Positions 11,032 through 23,759 of a stretch of 64,000 bases of DNA are shown here, piece by piece. Source of the DNA: Terebella lapidaria (taxonomy: Eukaryota; Annelida; Polychaeta; Terebellida; Terebellidae); the NCBI GenBank assembly GCA_949152475.1, contig OX424570.1, positions 18,224,694-18,288,693 on the forward strand, in the 5' to 3' direction. The translations under genes and the position numbers were made by a program. The notes under the pieces are model-generated. The model was not told the origin of the DNA and did no database searches. It saw only the letters and a program-made list of their open reading frames with translations. The stretch's first letter is position 1. The number at the start of each line of letters is the position of its first letter.

Positions 11032-14000
11032 ATGGCTGAAGACGGTGTAGGTTTCACACAGTTGAGAACTCAACTGGAAGTACAAGAAATAGAGGTATAT
11101 CATCACCTTATTTAGTATGGAAACTGAGAACGATTAGTATAAGTATTAATCGTACATATAACATGTCAAAGGTGGACATAATTAGCATGGGAACAACATA
11201 TATACATGAGCGATAATTGAGTTATTTGGTGGGCTACGTCGTAAATATATTCAATATTGATAATATATCCATGATATCTAGTCTATAATGGTTTTGATTG
11301 ACACAAGCTACAGAATAGTAGGAATGGAAAGTGTTAAGAATATGTCCGGAGTAAAAGTTTTGCTGTTTTTTTTTTAAACTATAAATTAAATTAATATCTC
11401 GCCTATTATTCCCCAGTGCTCGAGTCTTCACTCCAGGTTTTTTTTTTATGCGCATATGCCTATATCCTATTCTAAGTGCGATTCTAATATGATTCTATTA
11501 CATCAGCGTTATATCAGCGCATGCAAAAATCACTGCCTGGGCAAACAGATAGACAATATTTGCGACCCCCGCTGTACCATACGGGGTATACGCGACCCGG
11601 CCGCACACGCGACCCGGCCACCTGTCTCCTCCTGTAAATCATAGCGCACCAAATTGTTCACGCATGACTGGACGACATGCCCGGGTGATTGTAGTTTCAA
11701 GCGCACACAGTGCATTGTCACAGTGTTGTTTGTGATGTGTTGTGGAATGTTCATTGTTTTAATGACGAATTATATTTATTGGTTAAATAAAGATCATAAA
11801 TACACTTGCTTTCCAATTTTTCAAAATTTATTGTTCATTCATTCTAATTCAACATAATATTCAACAAGATGGATCTAATGGTAAATGAGATACAAAAGAA
11901 AAATACCACACGAAAAACGAATCATACACTGCTCAAAACATTATAAGGATATTTTCCTAGATATGCGAATTATATGACTCACAATCAAGCAACTACGGTT
12001 GTGACACGTATATTTATCAGTACTGGACATTATAGCAAATAGCGATTAACAATGTGCGATGCAAAAGTATTTGTGTGATAGAAATGGCCTTCTGAACACA
12101 ACATGGTTAGCGAAATTAAATGACAAATTGATGTCAAAAACGTCAATAATGGGTATGCTAAACCCTCGCTGCAATCCAATTTAAATCCAAGGAAAATCTA
12201 TAAAAAAATATCCTTATAATGTTTTGAGCAGTGTATATCACATGTACACAAATGTCAATCAGGACAAATGTCAATCACTTGAGTCCCATGAGTCCGAAGC
12301 CCACGAGTCAAAGAAAATATTCAAAATTAAGGCATGTTGTTACACCAAAAAGTACATTCTGAAAGTACGGCACAGTAAACCAAAAAGTGTATTATGAATA
12401 TCTAAGTACCTTGTCTTCCCAACTCTTGAATCTTGCGGTAGATAGCCTAAAAAGAGGAACAACAAAGTTTAAGTAAAATATTACAATGTTATGTATACAA
12501 CAATATGAAGATTAGACAATGATGGTGATTTGAATCTGATTTGAATCATTGTAAATGAATACGATGGAATTACCTGAGTGAAATGGAACCATGGGAACAG
12601 GCAACCTTTGATGTCTACACCAGGCAAAGTAGCTCGCACCGCTTGCCACGTGCCGGCTTCGAAGTCTAGCACCACTCGCCTCACGCGTTGACGGTGGTTG
12701 AGCAGCTCTGGAACCGCCTCGAGAACGGCGCGATAGTCGGCAGACTCTCGTGTAATCACTTAGACATCCCTATGTAATCACTTACCTGAGGAATCACCAA
12801 AGACGAACAACGGCCACACGACCTCCGTGTCTTGCCGCTTTTTTATTAAAGCCTAGTTATGTTTGTGTGAGTGAGGATTGGTATGTGAAGGCAAACATAA
12901 AACAAATTCGTGTTCAGTGAGAATTCTTCCTTTATTAATCGTGAATAACATTATAACATCCAGTGTGATCCATCGGCCTTCGTGCTGTTGAGGCCACTTT
13001 TTGACAACCAGCGCTTGTGACAGCCAGAACTCAACCAGATATAGGCCTAACAGTTGAAAATTCCCAATATCAGCCAGAACTTTGGACAGCCAGAAATCAA
13101 CCAGAATCCGGATATTATAGCAGTGTAGCTGAATGACCAGGTCCTGTCAAAAATATAAACCACAAATATCAGAAAATTTCATTGAACATGTCAACCACAC
13201 AAAGTTAAAATGAAGGCTACATCGAGCGTAATCATAGCGCGCGCAGCAGCGGCGATCACACTGCTGCTGCGCGCGCTATGATTTACAAGAGGAGACAGGC
13301 GGCCGGGTCGCGTGTAGACCTACCATACAAACAAACATCCCTGACATGAGACATTGTGAACTACAGTTCACAGCATAGTAAACGGGCGAAGCCCACACAA
13401 TAGCGCGCAACGTATGTCCACCGTGGAATCACTCCCTGCCCGTCACTGCGGGAGACCTCGCAAAACGGAACCAGCTGAAATTAGTGCGTTTTTAGTATAT
13501 CCGGGCCCGGGGCCCGGACAATGACAATATCATTTCTTATTTATTGAATTTATGTTCAATACAGACGCAAATTGTTGCGCTGTCAGTAAATAAGGGACTG
13601 CAGAAAAACCCCGCTTCAATATGAATCTAGACTCTAGATTCTAGACACAAAATAAAAAAAAATAAAATTATATACTAGACCTAGTCTAGACCTAAAGGCT
13701 AAATTAAAATAATTTCTTCCCTTGTATATATCTGAAAGTGACAGTGTGGAATTCTACCTTGGAGTGTGATTGCAGACTTTGCAGTTCTATTTAACCTTAA
13801 TGGTATATCCATGATATTGGCGTTTATGAATGAGTATGCTTATGAGTATGAGTATGCCTGTGTGTTGTGTATTGCAGTCACCAGGCGGCGTGGCGACTCC
13901 GCAAGTCTACGGTCGGCTCTTGGCTCTTTATCTGCTTGAAAATGATTTGTAAGTGACAAGAAAGTAACATGAGTGATGTTTTTATACTTCAACTTCAAAG

Positions 14001-17000
14001 TGTATGTTCAACAAATGTAAACAGCTTGATTTCTTCGTCGCCATCACCACGCAGGGTAAGCGAGAATGCCGAGTTGCGCACAAAATACGTTGCTTTGCCG
14101 AGTTGCGCACAAGAAATACCGAGTTGCGCACAAGAAATACCGAGTTGCGCACAGGAAATGCCGAGGCGCGCCCAAATCAGGCTGTGAGCACCACGCTTCA
14201 TGTGAAAAGTACGCAAATATGGGTGTTTATGTCAACATTATGGGATAAAATTCATGTCTATCCGGATCTCCTGACATGCCAAGTGCATACGCAGTTGGAT
14301 GTAGAACGATCTGTAAAGAAATGGTGGAGCACGATGTGAAAAACTCTGTCGCTATTTCCCCGATTCACCTATTATCGCCCAGTGCACGTTTCACAAGCTT
14401 ATGGTGTATCTTAGATACTCAAACGGATGTGTAATATTGTTTAATTGCTTTTGTATACATATATTAGAGCTATTCTTGTTATATATACAATCATATCTTG
14501 ACTTATACCAACAATATATTGGTTTTCAAAATTAATTCCGTGACCCCTGCCGAGTAGCGCACGGCAAGGTGTTGGTAACTGCTGGGTTGCGCTCAGATAA
14601 TGCGCACAAATAAGGAAATATATACGAACTTGCTCAGATAAAAGTATGAAACGTCCATTTGATTTTGAATACGTTTATGCATTTTATAGTCAGATATGTG
14701 TTCGGACAAGAGAAAACCAGATCGTAGACCACAGTATGCCTGCTAGGTCTAGGGCCTAGTTTTAATAGCCTATAGAGAGATGGACCTTGTGTGTTTCTGC
14801 GACAGTGACATCCCAAACACACAGCAATTTCATTGCTCGTGTCTATAGTTATACCAGTGATATCAGTCCCTCCATGCTCTTTCCCCAGACAATTCAAGTC
14901 TAGTTCCTTTTTACAAGACAATAGGGCCTAATGTGACTTTATTCAAACGTATTCAGGACTGGTACAATCACCTAATTGGGTTGCGATGATACACATTTTA
15001 ACAAGAATTGCCGTATGAGTCCAGTTTTTACACTAACCGCCCTCCCCACGATCCGGGCAACGACCCAGTCGGTGTAGTAATCATTGCATGGAGCCCATAA
15101 AATATGGAATGCATCGAATTGTTCGAAATCACGCCTTATGTGAAATGTGTACACTCAAATGCTAGTAGCCTCGATGGAGCGTACGTTTGTACATGTATTG
15201 TGTACCAGTCACACCAAGGCCACTGACGTCCCCGGACCAAAGACCAAGTTCTTGCTGGGTCCCTGATGATCTTTGGTGATCCTGGGTAGTCCGGGACTAT
15301 TTTTTCAATCCTAGGTAGTCCGGGAAGGTTCGTTTTGGGTCCGGGACAATCCAGGGAAGTCTATTGACAACGTGTTGAATTTATATGGCCTATACATTGC
15401 ATCCTGCGCCCAAAACACTTGCACAAACATATATGATTTATTCAGGATTGTAATATAAGCATTACCCATATAGGAAGTAATATCTGGTGCATCGTTTGGC
15501 GATCTTGAACATGACTTTAGGTGATGTTGACGACTAAATATGGAGGTTACGTCTGACATAATTTGTGTAAATTGGCCTCTTGAAATTTTAAATGCTTGTA
15601 CATGTAGATAGAGCGTATAGGTATTATGAGCATATAGGGAGTCATACATATATGTGGCACACCTAATAGTGAGCTCGAACTTAACCTCGGGTTAACTTGT
15701 TTGCTGAACCTCAGTTTCATGACTAGCATAAAATATCTAGATTGTTATTTGCAGACAAAGCAATTATTTTATATTTGGGGTGCGCAACCGTGCAGTTGCC
15801 AGTGAGCGCGCCCGAGCAGTTGCCTATCGGATTTTGCCACTTCACACAAACACACATAAATAACTTCTCAAATACCATCAAAATGATGTTGACAATAAAT
15901 ACTTATGATTGTTCGCATTTGATAAGCAAGTTCCATCACTGTCAGCGATAAAAATGACCGGCGTTGTGTCTCAATTGCTCAGTTCAGTGAGCGATATATG
16001 AAGGCTTTCACTGAAAACAACGATGGTCAGTCAAGTTTGACAAGTTTTATGAACTGCTCGTTGGTCAATTGACGTTTCCGCGATCACCAATATTACTTAG
16101 GATGTTCATATATCCGGATAAGACTTTTAATATATACACACCTGTCTTCCATTCTTCTCAAAATCTTGAAAACTGACAGACGAGAGTCCAAGAACAAAAA
16201 ACTTCGGCGCGCCTCGGCATTCCCTGTGCGCGACTCGGTATTTCTTGTGCGCAACTCGGCAAAGCAACGTATTTTGTGCGCAACTCGGCATTCTCGCTTA
16301 CCCTGCGTGATCACATGTGCTGTTTATTATCACTTTTATAACGAATACACAATACAAATAATGAATGTCTACATATTTCTCAAATATTTTCAATTTTGAT
16401 TGACTTGTTATTTTGATTTGAATCTTTTGAATATTTTTCAGACCTAATGCCAAGTTTCTTTGGAAACGAATACCACAAGCTATCAAAACGGTATTGTATT
16501 GTCGACAAGACTAATTTTTGGGCTTACCTGATTGGACGTATACTAGTACATGGAAATCTTATACTACTACATAGAAATCTCAGCTCTGTTATCTATCTTA
16601 TATACATCCTTATACTTTTCATCATGAAGATAGCTTAGTTTTGCTCCAAACTTCATTGAGTGTTGTGTACAACAGTTGAAATCTATCAGTGATTTAGAAA
16701 AGAACCACATTTACATGTTGCCACCTACCATGCCTACTGAATGAGTTTTGTTCATACCTCATTTGATATGGTTAATAGCGAGCAAATATAGTTGTATTAC
16801 ATATATATTGTTGTCATGAATATACATAATGAAATGAATATTCATTAGGCTAACCCTGAGCTGAGTCACTTGTGGACGGTCGGTCAAAAAATGTGGAATC
16901 GAGACTTTGCTGAGATCTATGAATCATTGAACAGAGAATGGCCGGAACATCTCAAACCTATCATGGATGCTGTAACAGGTATGTTACAGTCATTAGACCT

Positions 17001-17828
17001 ATGTACCTAGATGTGGTTCATACTGTTTATCATACCAGGAATAATAAAGTTCTAACAATTCTATGTGAACACTCACATTTTTATTGTTTCAAGCATTGAA
17101 GCGTTATTAAAGCAAATTGTAAAGGTATCACCTTGAAGTAATAACTTTGTGAAAATAGAATTGTTTTACTTTCGGTATTTTCATACATTCATTGTACATC
17201 AAGAATTGCCCTGCTAGTAAATATACATTGCTTCAAATATTATGTAATGTGTATATTTAATCATCTAGAGTCGACTAGACAGCGTGGTATACAGCTGGTG
17301 GGCCAGGCCTACTCCTCTATTGGTGTGGATCAGCTGGCCCTGTTCCTGGGGCTACCCGCATCAGAAGCTGTCGATGGTTTGTGTATTCTTTCATTGCTTT
17401 GGCATCGTGGTGCCTTTCCCGTGAAAATTTACATCAAGTCCCATGTACTAGTATATAAAACTGTTGTAAAATCCTATCTTGAATAGTTTGGAAAATCCAA
17501 TTTACTTCGGGTGTTTAATAACAGAAATATTATATTACATATTAGATATGTGTATATAATTTTACACGCATGTGTTTCCTGAAATTACATTGTATACATT
17601 GCATATCTTATATACATTTAATAACAAATTACATTGTCAAACCCCTTTATATTAAAAACTCACTTTGATATTCGTCCCCTTTCAGGTGTGATATCACTGG
17701 GCTGGGATACTGACCCGCAAACAAGGCGAGTCATGCCGAAAAAACCTGAACGTCCATCGGAACCCATTATACCTAGCGAACAGCAAATGGCGCGACTCAC
17801 AGATTTTGTTTCATTCTTGGAAAATTGA
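11032..17828 (+). CDS. COPS8: COP9 signalosome subunit 8, complete, six exons
   Basis: Exons are 11032-11094, 13878-13948, 16442-16490, 16849-16978, 17269-17376 and 17686-17828. All introns are GT-AG and the phases agree, giving 187 residues (human is about 209). The family landmarks appear in order: [51 protein letters not shown], then a PCI-like winged-helix part ([20 protein letters not shown]), [16 protein letters not shown], and a C-terminus [15 protein letters not shown] that closely resembles the vertebrate protein. Known role: smallest subunit of the COP9 signalosome, the nuclear and cytosolic complex that removes NEDD8 from cullins. The short length comes from a shorter N-terminus and a shorter loop before the last helix. 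Introns 1 and 2 carry large DNA transposons; introns 3-5 (about 290-360 bp) show nothing notable. The coding sequence has no breaks. Confidence 0.97.
11927..12233. mobile_element. Tc1/mariner-type MITE, 307 bp, nested in the MULE
   Basis: Ends cactgctcaaaacattataa and the inverse ttataatgttttgagcagtg, with TA on each side (11925-11926 and 12234-12235). Its interior matches, in reverse orientation, the right arm of the larger Tc1 derivative at 31736-32388, so it is a deletion product of the same family. Confidence 0.85.
12410..12844 (-). pseudogene. MULE transposase fragment, three exon-like pieces
   Basis: Minus-strand pieces are about 12844-12786, 12746-12574 and 12446-12410, joined by GT-AG junctions in compatible phases. 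They read [15 protein letters not shown], then [12 protein letters not shown] with [19 protein letters not shown] and [10 protein letters not shown], then [10 protein letters not shown]. The DFE block and the C-x-F-x-x-F-H-F-x-Q block are the usual MULE-domain landmarks, and [11 protein letters not shown] is the usual following segment. The N-terminal half and the C-terminal zinc knuckle are not seen. A remnant transposase is the simplest reading. Confidence 0.7.
13230..13283. repeat. 20-bp-stem GC-rich hairpin next to right MULE end
   Basis: aatcatagcgcgcgcagcag at 13230-13249 is followed by a 14-base loop and the exact inverse at 13264-13283. The right arm overlaps the inner part of the MULE inverted end (ctatgattta). 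Confidence 0.85.
14048..16309. mobile_element. CAC-ended TIR element with 5-bp target duplication, COPS8 intron 2
   Basis: The left end cacgcagggtaagcgagaat and the right end (its inverse at 16290-16309) are flanked by atcac on both sides (14043-14047 and 16310-16314). The inverted ends run about 110-130 bp and contain a 21-bp unit (cgagttgcgcacaagaaatac), three copies on the left and two on the right, finishing with ccgaggcgcgcc. The 2.0-kb interior shows no recognisable protein. CAC termini with 5-bp duplications are typical of the Transib/RAG-like group, but this is inferred from ends only. Confidence 0.75.
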
Positions 17829-18158
17829 ACTGTTTGTCTCTGTTCATATGAAGTTTGTACATTGTGTGCTTAAATTGCTTGAGAGTTTATATCATGAAAA
17901 GTGTTGAATTTGATGATATGAGTGATTGAAAATTTCTGAAGTCATATTCTGGAAAATTACATGTAAACGTGTTTGAATGGTGTGGATGCTTTCTGGTTGT
18001 CAATAGATGTTTTCAATGTACTTGAGATGTATTTGAATGATTATCGTATGTCTTCATCCTTTGTCACTTATTTGTTGCCTGTCAACAAGGATAATAAACA
18101 CACATAAAATAGAATACAGTAGTTGAATTGCTGGTTTAAATATTGGGTTTTTGTTGTT
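17829..18158 (+). other. COPS8 3' UTR
   Basis: About 270 bp of AT-rich sequence follow the stop codon before a clear poly(A) signal. The first TIR-element end appears at about 18159. Confidence 0.7.
18093..18098 (+). promoter_or_regulatory. Poly(A) signal AATAAA of COPS8
   Basis: A canonical AATAAA lies 265 bp after the COPS8 stop codon, with no competing signal nearer. Confidence 0.7.
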
Positions 18159-19200
18159 AGGTTATCGGACCTATGTCCTATATAACTAATTGCTGTCACG
18201 TTGCGTCCATCCGTCCGTCCACATTTCTATCTTTTAGTTTACGGTCCAATTTTTATGAAAATTAGAGTTTCGGAAAGTTTTGGGTTTCAGAGAGATAAGT
18301 TACCTTTAATAATTCAAGAAAGAGGTATTTTTTAGTTCTTTGATTTTTTAAATTTTTCTCTAAATGGCGGCCGTTTTAGTTGGAAAGTGCTCAATTTTTA
18401 ACTTTGAGCAATTTTTAACTTCTATACCTGTGTGACATGTATAAATTTTGTTGCCCTTGAATCGCCGGTCTCCGTGTGGCAGCCATTTTGAATTTTTGAC
18501 GGGTCGGCGAAAAAAATGTTTCATTACTATTCATGTAACGTCGGCGTTACTATTCATTTTAGGCCATTCTTCGGTAAAAAATTTTTTTTCACCCTTTGAA
18601 AAAGATTTTGGACTTGTTTTACTTTTTGAATTTTCGGTACTTTTTTCTTCCATAATGGGAGCTGCCACAACTGTACTCATAGAACACCTGAAGATAGAGC
18701 TAAGATATTGGCACTTTCAAATAGGAAGTCATATATGGCGACTTATGTGACCTTGAATTTGACCTTCGATGAGCTTGAAAGGTCAAAACAGCCATTTTTG
18801 GGTAAAAAAATGCCCAGATTTGCTTCTATAGAAGAAATGCTTGCAGATAGAGGTTATGTTTGCATTATGAACATATAGGAAGACATAATGGCACAACTAA
18901 TGATGACCTTGAACTTGACCTCAGATGACCTTGAGTGCCAAATGACTCGGAATGCGTAGATTGGCCTGAGCGGCCTAAACGCTTGCACCCAGATATATTT
19001 TTATATCATGAACGTAGAAAATCAAATGCCGCACACATACACGACTAATTGTGACATTGGAGTTCACACGGATGACCTTGATCGGTAAATTTCAAGGTCA
19101 TATGTTCACACTGATAATCTTGATTGGTAAATCTCAAGGTATGGTACCTGCCATGGCCAAACCAAAATTGTCCGGTAACCCGTCTTAGCTTTTGGGCTAT
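18159..19200. mobile_element. GTTACCGGAC-family element, copy 2 (opposite orientation)
   Basis: It starts aggttatcggacctatgtcc and ends attgtccggtaacccgtctt with the ttagcttttgggct tail. The ccgtccgtcc tract, aaatggcggcc words and tgaccttgaatttgacctt words occur in reverse order relative to copy 1. No coding content. Confidence 0.6.
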
Positions 19201-19405
19201 TTTTTAAAGGAATTGTTTTTGGTCATTTATTTGAAAATTTGGTCATATCAACCCAATTTCAAGCTTGGAAAATAATTTCCTAAAAAAGTCTGCGTTTTTT
19301 TTTGTCTAATTCTCTACGAACATTCCAATCTTCATGTGTATGAAGATGATGCAAAACACAAATTGGCTTACAGGGAAAATTCACCTATACATACAGGTTG
19401 AATTT

Positions 19406-20976
19406 AGGTTACCGAACCTTTGGTCCGATAACTTATTGCCATGGCGTTGCGTCCGTCGTCGTCCGTCCTCGATGTCCATCTACATTTTTATCTTCAAAGT
19501 TTACTGTCGAATATTTCAGAAATTTCGCACAAAAATACCTAAAAATATTTCAAGAGGCAGGTATTTTTTATCTTTTTATTTTCACAAAAAGGCGGCCATT
19601 TTTGACGAAAAATGGCCAATTTTGGACTTTGATGGCCTTTTTCTCAAAAACTATCTGACCACTTTTGAGATTTTTGTTTCAAAAGATTCCCCTCGTATAC
19701 CTCTGTGTCGTGTATAAGTTTCATTGCCCTTGAATCGCCGGTCTGCGCGTGGTGGCCATTTTGATTTTTTGACGGGTTGGCGAAAAAATGTTATTCGTTC
19801 CAAATCAAGTCATTATTCGTTTTGCGTGATTTCCAGCCAAAAATAATAATTTTTGCTCTTTTGATTTTTTTTCACCCAATTTTTTTCCTCATAATGGGAG
19901 CTGTATGGAGTAAACTCCCAGAACACTTCAAGATAAAGCTTAAATATTGGTACATTCAAATGAAAAATCATATATATGGGTTTCATTAGTGATTTTGAAT
20001 TTGACCTTCAATGGCCTTGAAAGGTCAGAACGGCCTTTTTCTGTCAAAAACGGCCAATTTCTGAATATGGCGGCCATTTTCTCAAAACTTGTTCAGACAA
20101 TGTTGAAGATTTTTATTTCAAAAGATTCCCCTAATATACCTCTGTGATGTGTATAAGTTTCGTTGCTTTTGGGTCGCCGGTCTGCGTGTGGTGGCCATTT
20201 TCATTTTCTTGACGGCCCAAATGGGACTTTCCTATGTTAAATTCTCCTGTTTTATAATGAAGCACATTATGCCTGATATCTCACTTGAGATTGGAGACTA
20301 GGAATCAATTGTGGATACAGAGGAAATGATATATGCTGAGTATTGTCATGAACATATAAGAATTGTGGACATATATGAAATGATATACGCTGAATATTAT
20401 TGTGCCCTTGAATATGACCTTTGATCTCATTTTCAAGGTCAGAGCACAAAATGGCTAATATCTCGCTTGTTATCGGTTTTACAGCTTAGGAATGAATTGA
20501 TGTCATGACTAGGAAATGTTTTATGCTGAATATTCTCATGACCTTGAACTGGACTTTTGACCTTATTTTCAAGGTCAGAGCACAAACTGGCTAATATGTC
20601 GCTTATTATCGACTTTATAGCTTAGGGATCAATGTCATATATGGACATACAGGATATCATATATGCTTAACATTCGCGTGCTCTTGAATTTGAGTTTTGA
20701 CCTCATTTTCAAGGTCAACACAGGACAAAATGGATAATATCTCGTTTATTATTGATTTTACAACTTGAGAGATGACCTTGAGTTTGATCAGTGACCTCAC
20801 TTTGGCCCAAGTATCGTACACTGATTGAATGCCATTTATCCCGTCTGTCACCTTTTTAATCCTTATTGAATATAGAGGAAGGCGCAGGATATGATACTTG
20901 GGCCCTTATTTTCAACCTCAATACCTAAAATATAAATCACATATCGTCCCGTAACCTGCCTTAGCCCTTGGGCTAA
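19406..20976. mobile_element. GTTACCGGAC-family element, copy 3 (opposite orientation)
   Basis: It starts aggttaccgaacctttggtc and ends cccgtaacctgccttagccc. It includes a diverged inverse version of the 134-bp array at about 20280-20860. Not coding. Confidence 0.6.
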
Positions 20977-21370
20977 TTTTAGTATCTAAAGGAATTCCTT
21001 TGAAATATATCATCTCGAAACTAGGTTACACCCCAGAGACTGGTCATCAAATTTGACTCACTGAAATCCCCTTTGAGTTCTGGGTCAACTGTCATTTGAT
21101 CGATTAAACTCATAATCAATAGGGTACCTCTCTGATAATATATATCAACCAATATTTCAATATGAGTTTCAGTTTTGACCTGGAAACCCCTTGACGAAAT
21201 GTTCAGTCTCACGGAATAAACCGGATCTCGGAGCCGGCATCAAAACAATAGTCTTCATCTACGTAATATGTGTGAAAACTGGTATAAATTTCTTGGAGAT
21301 TTGTCACGGTGTTCTCGAGTTATCGTCTGGAATTTTTTTTTGCCAAAATGCCTAATATATGGCGGGCGAA
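20977..21370. repeat. Diverged fragment related to the 3' part of the 147-bp-repeat element
   Basis: Words such as aatcaatagggtacc, ctcggagccggcatcaaaac and gttatcgtctggaa parallel those at 56990-57180. Divergence is high, so this is an old fragment. Confidence 0.45.
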
Positions 21371-21489
21371 AGTCAGCCATCTGACCAGTGTAAAGTCATA
21401 ACATCCCCAAGGGGAATCTGAGATTTGTGAAATTGTGAATGTGAATGTATTTCATTTATAAGGAAATTAATAAGAAAACGTTTGATGAA

Positions 21490-22120
21490 TAGTGTTTAGT
21501 ATGGAGGTAGCATGCTTACATTGACCCAGCAGTGGACCAACATATACATGAAAATTGGCCGAACGTCGGCACACAATATCTACCCTACATCATCGTGCTC
21601 ATTGGACCAACGTTGGCCCACACTTAATTGTCAGCATCGGTCCAACATCATAAAAGCATTGGGCCAATGATGCCTCAATGATGGAACAATAAAAAAATTA
21701 AAATTCAGAAATGATTAATTCCTCGTTCAAGAATTGTGAAAAAATAAAAACAAAATCACTTTATCTTGAAATACTTCCGCATAATTAACGCCTCTCGTAA
21801 ACTCCAATATTTCACCTTGTTCGAATTTTTGTTTTACAAAATGGCGGTGTTCGGTGGATCTTGGTTGTATTCAGAAGTTGGTCCAGCGTTGATGTCAGAC
21901 GTTAAGTGAACAATGTCGGTCAGACATTGGCAACGTAACATCGACCCTTCAGTGGATTAACAGTGCATTAGGAACCAGCGTCGAATTTCCGACAAACTAC
22001 TGATGTTGGTCCAACGTGGTACTGCCAATGTAATCGTGATGATGGCAGCACTTCGCTGGACCTCTGATGGATCGACGTTGTGCCGACTTCCCCAACCAAT
22101 CGCCAACGTTGGCTTTAAGC
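21490..22120. repeat. Region of short palindromic ttgg(c/t)ccaacgtt-like words
   Basis: Variants of ggaccaacgttggcc recur irregularly (near 21603, 21645, 21880, 22010 and 22095) amid AT-rich sequence. They look like decayed copies of a short palindromic repeat. No TIRs, ORF or target duplication were identified. The following 300 bp to 22425 show nothing. Confidence 0.5.
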
Positions 22121-22424
22121 GTACTATATGAGATATGTACTAAATATTGGCTTCAAATGAAGCAAGACTCCCCATTATTGTTTTCCACGATGATATTATA
22201 ATTTTTCCTGGTGTGAACTTTATTTTTGCAAACAGTGAGTCCTGACTCCAACAGATTGGCCTTAAAAATGTACAGTTGGAAGCACATCTATACTGGAGGG
22301 GAGGGGAAGGGGTACCAGTTTTCTGCTATCTCGAATATTTCCAGGGGCAATACAGCACCAAGCAAAATAAACAGTAAATCAACATTTCCATTGCATTGGG
22401 AAAACAAATTGATTCAAATTTAAA

Positions 22425-23110
22425 TAGTGCAGATCATACATAATCTGCCCCACGACCCATCGACTTTATTTTATTGATTAACAGGTTCTGTGAGGTTAGT
22501 TTAGTTTGTTTTTTACTTTAATCCCGTTGATTAATAATGATTGGTGAATCAATATCCACTTCATTCGGACTACACATTAGCTACATCCTTCGATATAGTT
22601 TGCTTCTATTTTTAAAACCCTGACGAATACTGGCAGCAGAAAATTGATGAGTTATTTGAGCAGTGTATGGGGTCAAGCAAATAGAAGAGAAAGAAGAAAT
22701 AGAAGAGAAAGAAGAAAGTTCTATAGAAATAGAAAGTATTTGCTTTTGCATGAACGAACAGAACAGGTGATTCATGGTTATTTTGTCTTAATGGTATGCT
22801 AAATACCGTAAATACATGTACATTCTTCGTGTGTATATTTGCTTTCTTTCTTCATGTACTGGGGCATCATATTCCCAATCAATATCGTGTTATTCAAGCT
22901 CCTGTACCGATCGATATCATTAAAATATTATCAATATCATCCCTTTATGATCTAGAGAGAAATAGCGTTTTTTGTTGCTTCAGTTTAATATCTCAACATG
23001 GTATAAAGACGTGAAAACGAATCCTTCCTCACCGCTTTTAACAACAGTTGCGTCGACCGTTTTTCTGATCTGGATCTTGCCCATGGATTCTGGAATGTCC
23101 CGTTGGTCTG
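22425..23110. repeat. Segmental duplication, copy A (uninterrupted)
   Basis: This stretch matches the second copy at 29602-32775. Shared words include acatgtacattcttcgtgtg (22816 and 32462), tattgattccc-type sequence near 22520 and 29695, and the coding-like block at 23033-23110. Copy A lacks the two transposons that split copy B, so it shows the empty sites. Confidence 0.8.
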
Positions 23111-23137
23111 CCCTGGAGTAGACGATCCAGAAGCCAT
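23033..23137 (-). CDS. Candidate first coding exon of an unknown minus-strand gene
   Basis: From the ATG at 23137-23135 the frame reads 35 codons (MASGSSTPGQ ... RSTQLLLKA) into a good donor (GCG|GTGAGG) in phase 0. Composition is Ser/Arg-rich with no recognised domain. No following exon could be identified to the left. A decayed duplicate of the same block lies at 32688-32775. It may be a real exon of a gene divergent from the CD225 gene, or a relic. I do not recognise the protein. Confidence 0.3.
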
Positions 23138-23759
23138 TGTTGATACAACATTCGCGGGAAAACATAATCTATGCGTAATCGGCGGGAATGAATCTCCCCC
23201 TTCCCCCATCTACCGCTCCATAGGTCCATACCAAGGACAACATCAGGGATAAATTTGTGTGTATAAACACATAAATCCGGTGGTTTGGCCATCATTCAGA
23301 GCTATGAAGGAATTCGGGATTATTTCCCCAGATTCCCGATCTAGTTCGAACGTAATACCGCTGCAAGGGAACAGGAAATACAAAGATATTGCAAAGCACT
23401 AATCGCTGAATTCTGAGTGTGCTCAACTGAACAAGATCATAGTATTTGTTGTTGTGGATTATTTTATATATATGCATATATAGTCATTTAAAGGAGAGCA
23501 TGGTATTCGAACACAACAATGACAACGAGACGGAGATGTAAGCATGCATTTCACTGTAAGTAATAGATTTAATACAGTTGAAGTGATACTGGATACTTTT
23601 TAAAGCTTCTCAAGTTCTGATCCCTGACTCAGGGGAGATCTCGTTGCATATCATACATTATAAAGCGATATAACGTGAAACAAACAAATATTTATAGGTT
23701 GTAATTATTTTCATTTTTTCAGAGTGTGATGTAACGTATTACCCACAATTCCAGGCACA

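Larger units (their letters stand above)
11583..13320 (-). mobile_element. Mutator-like element (MULE) in COPS8 intron 1
   Basis: The element is bounded by the perfect 8-bp direct repeat taccatac (11575-11582 and 13321-13328), the duplication size expected for MULEs. Its inverted ends share acgcgacccggcc followed by cctgtctcctc and tgtaaatcatagcgc with few mismatches. The left end has a small internal duplication of acgcgacccggcc. Minus-strand exons of a MULE-type transposase lie inside (12844-12410), and a Tc1-type MITE (11927-12233) has inserted within it. No complete transposase is present. Confidence 0.85.
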
